Of a stretch of 6,674 bases of DNA, positions 5,789-6,674 are shown piece by piece. The stretch spans positions 1-6,674 of the forward strand of contig JAQVRG010000088.1 in assembly GCA_028701165.1 (NCBI GenBank), given 5' to 3'. The stretch comes from Eubacteriales bacterium (lineage in GTDB: Bacteria > Bacillota > Clostridia > Christensenellales > CAG-138). Under the pieces are notes generated by a model. That model searched no databases, was not told where the DNA came from, and saw nothing but the letters and a program-made list of their open reading frames with translations. The first letter of the stretch is position 1, and each line of letters starts with the position of its first letter. The translations under genes were made by a program, and so were the position numbers.

Positions 5789-6046
5789 CTAGCCGAGAAT
5801 CAAAAGCAGGATGACGCCGGGGATACCCAAAATGCCGACCAGCAGGGAATTAAAAGGCGTAAGCGCCAAGCTGAGCCCGAACATGCCGCCTAAAAAATTA
5901 AACGCCAGCAGCATCAGCGCGCCAATGATGGCGTTCCCGATCAGCTTGATCAGTATTTTTGCCGAAACCTTAAACAGCGTGCAAACGATTTTTAATATGG
6001 CGACGCCGATAATAAATGCGATCAGGCAAACGATAAATAAGCTCAA
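5789..6046 (-). CDS. bofA: Pro-sigma-K processing inhibitor BofA family protein
   Basis: An 85-residue integral membrane protein, the usual size for BofA. It has hydrophobic segments at about 2-22, 33-55 and 62-84. The family signature is clear in the C-terminal two thirds: NAIIGALMLLAFNFLGGMFG (38-57) followed by TPFNSLLVGILGIPGVILLL (63-82). In B. subtilis BofA sits with SpoIVFA in the outer forespore membrane and keeps the protease SpoIVFB inactive until the forespore signal arrives. The start is TTG 6046, with a strong GGGGAGG 6 nt upstream. It overlaps the DUF2508 stop as TTGA, so translation is likely coupled. The gap to the BofC-like gene is about 42 nt with no terminator. BofA homologues also occur in some non-sporulating Clostridia, so the gene alone does not prove sporulation. 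Confidence 0.92.
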   Translation of the reverse strand: MSLFIVCLIAFIIGVAILKIVCTLFKVSAKILIKLIGNAIIGALMLLAFNFLGGMFGLSLALTPFNSLLVGILGIPGVILLLILG

Positions 6047-6243
6047 TCCGTTCCTCCCCTGCCATGCTTGAGTAAAAACATATATTTGCGCCTTGCGGTC
6101 TCTATTCCATACGCCGCAAAATCGATCAGCTCCGGATCGCGGACGCTTTCAAAATACGCCACCGCGTCCTTCCACTCCCGAAGCGCCTCCTGTACGCTCT
6201 GCTCGTGCTGCCGCGCCGCGCTTTGACGTTTCAAATACGGCAT
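6043..6243 (-). CDS. YaaL/DUF2508 family small protein
   Basis: A 66-residue, highly charged helical protein with no membrane segment. It matches the DUF2508 (YaaL) pattern: an N-terminal basic helix, EWKDAVAYFESVRDPELIDFA (23-43), then IETARRKYMFLLKHGR (47-62). Its function is unknown. In B. subtilis yaaL lies directly before bofA in the recR region, and the same pairing is kept here, with a 4-nt overlap into bofA. ATG 6243 is chosen because a GGGGG run ends 9 nt before it. GTG 6249, two codons earlier, is the alternative but sits only 3 nt after that run. Confidence 0.87.
   Translation of the reverse strand: MPYLKRQSAARQHEQSVQEALREWKDAVAYFESVRDPELIDFAAYGIETARRKYMFLLKHGRGGTD
6053..6059 (-). 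promoter_or_regulatory. Ribosome binding site of bofA
   Basis: GGGGAGG with 6 nt to TTG 6046, lying inside the 3' end of the DUF2508 gene. It supports a TTG start; no in-frame ATG is available near the start of the hydrophobic segment. Confidence 0.75.
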
Positions 6244-6270
6244 ATGCACATTCCCCCATTCCTTTTTTTA

Positions 6271-6303
6271 GGAGTATGCACAGGCAAACGGGCATTTATA
6301 ACA
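6271..6303 (-). promoter_or_regulatory. Possible promoter before the DUF2508-bofA genes
   Basis: Two overlapping readings are possible. TGTTATAAA (6303-6295) resembles an extended -10 for the housekeeping sigma factor, although it overlaps the stop of the upstream gene and has no good -35. Alternatively CATACTCC (6278-6271), with an upstream ATA core 16-18 nt away, resembles a sigma-E sporulation promoter; the spacing is about 2 nt longer than the B. subtilis consensus. Neither is strong. Confidence 0.3.
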
Positions 6304-6674
6304 CCTTTTCCTCCGGCTTCTCCCCCGCCGGCATCCTTTCGCGCATGACCCGAAGCAAAAGCGGCGTAACAGCCGAAAGCGCCACGGCGGTCAGCACGCC
6401 CGCCAAGTAGCGGATCGCCATCGCGCCGAACACATACGCATAGGAATAATAGCCGTACAGCTTGCTGTCCACATACATGACGCCGGTGTTGAGGGTCGTC
6501 ACCAGCAAGGCGCTCACGCACACGATCAGTACGGTTTGCCGCGCGGTCATGCTAAAGCCGTTTTTCTTGGCGTACCAGCCGATCAAAAGCCCGCGAATCC
6601 CGGCCGGCATGATCCACAGCAGCGTCGTCGCCGTGAGGCCATAGGTAAGCAGCTGGTTCATAAAACTTCCCAAG
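6296..6674 (-). CDS. ECF-transporter S-component-like membrane protein, C-terminal part
   Basis: The last 125 or so residues of a polytopic membrane protein; the true start lies beyond the right edge, and the TTG at 6673 is probably internal. Hydrophobic segments are visible at about 8-33 (with PAGIRGLLIGWYAKK), 46-68 (ending TTLNTGVMYV) and 78-110 (YVFGAMAIRYLAGVLTAVAL and on), then a charged cytoplasmic tail. The layout PAGIRGLLIG, LNT, then an amphipathic last helix recalls the folate/queuosine-type S components of ECF importers. These bind a vitamin and join an energising module encoded elsewhere. The substrate cannot be assigned, and another small membrane family is possible. The stop is 52 nt before the DUF2508 start, with no convincing terminator between, so read-through is possible. 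Confidence 0.6.
   Translation of the reverse strand, partial: LGSFMNQLLTYGLTATTLLWIMPAGIRGLLIGWYAKKNGFSMTARQTVLIVCVSALLVTTLNTGVMYVDSKLYGYYSYAYVFGAMAIRYLAGVLTAVALSAVTPLLLRVMRERMPAGEKPEEKVL

Noticed and set aside
6251..6273. A-tract with short flanking complementarity as a terminator of the right-edge gene.
   Set aside because: The stem would be about 3-5 bp with A residues in the loop and no T-run after it on the minus strand.

Overview
The window looks like a GC-rich chromosome segment from an endospore-forming Firmicutes lineage, most likely Clostridia. The evidence is a BofA homologue, a BofC C-terminal-domain-like protein, a YaaL/DUF2508 protein, the Holliday-junction genes in the order ruvC-ruvA-ruvB, and a short archaeal/eukaryotic-type prolyl-tRNA synthetase. 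Every gene I can support is on the minus strand, so transcription runs from the right edge (6674) to the left edge (1). There is no gene-free stretch over 300 bases, and I see no tRNA, rRNA, CRISPR array or insertion sequence.

Right block (6674 to about 5041). It begins with the C-terminal part of a membrane protein resembling an ECF-transporter S component. A small DUF2508 (YaaL-like) gene follows, and its stop overlaps the TTG start of bofA by 4 nt. Next comes a membrane-anchored protein with a BofC-like C-terminal domain. A Rho-independent terminator at 5041-5070 ends this block. BofA and BofC are both known in Bacillus subtilis as regulators of pro-sigma-K processing during sporulation.

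Middle and left block (about 5031 to 1). An extended -10 promoter sits directly after the terminator and drives ruvC, ruvA and ruvB, separated by 5-10 nt. The ruvB stop overlaps the ribosome binding site of an unrecognised 288-residue coiled-coil protein. This has five 11-residue repeats and an acidic AEEP repeat tail. proS follows 29 nt later. After proS comes the N-terminal half of an iron-containing alcohol dehydrogenase, cut by the left edge; its predicted GTG start lies inside a long RNA stem.

RuvA and RuvB form the branch-migration motor and RuvC cuts the junction. ProS charges tRNA-Pro and is probably only co-transcribed. The best candidates for something undescribed are the coiled-coil gene between ruvB and proS, and the fused YaaL-BofA-BofC/ruvCAB neighbourhood, which in B. 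subtilis lies at two separate loci. I found no obviously new multi-gene system; the rest is ordinary housekeeping content with a few interesting start-site and regulatory details.
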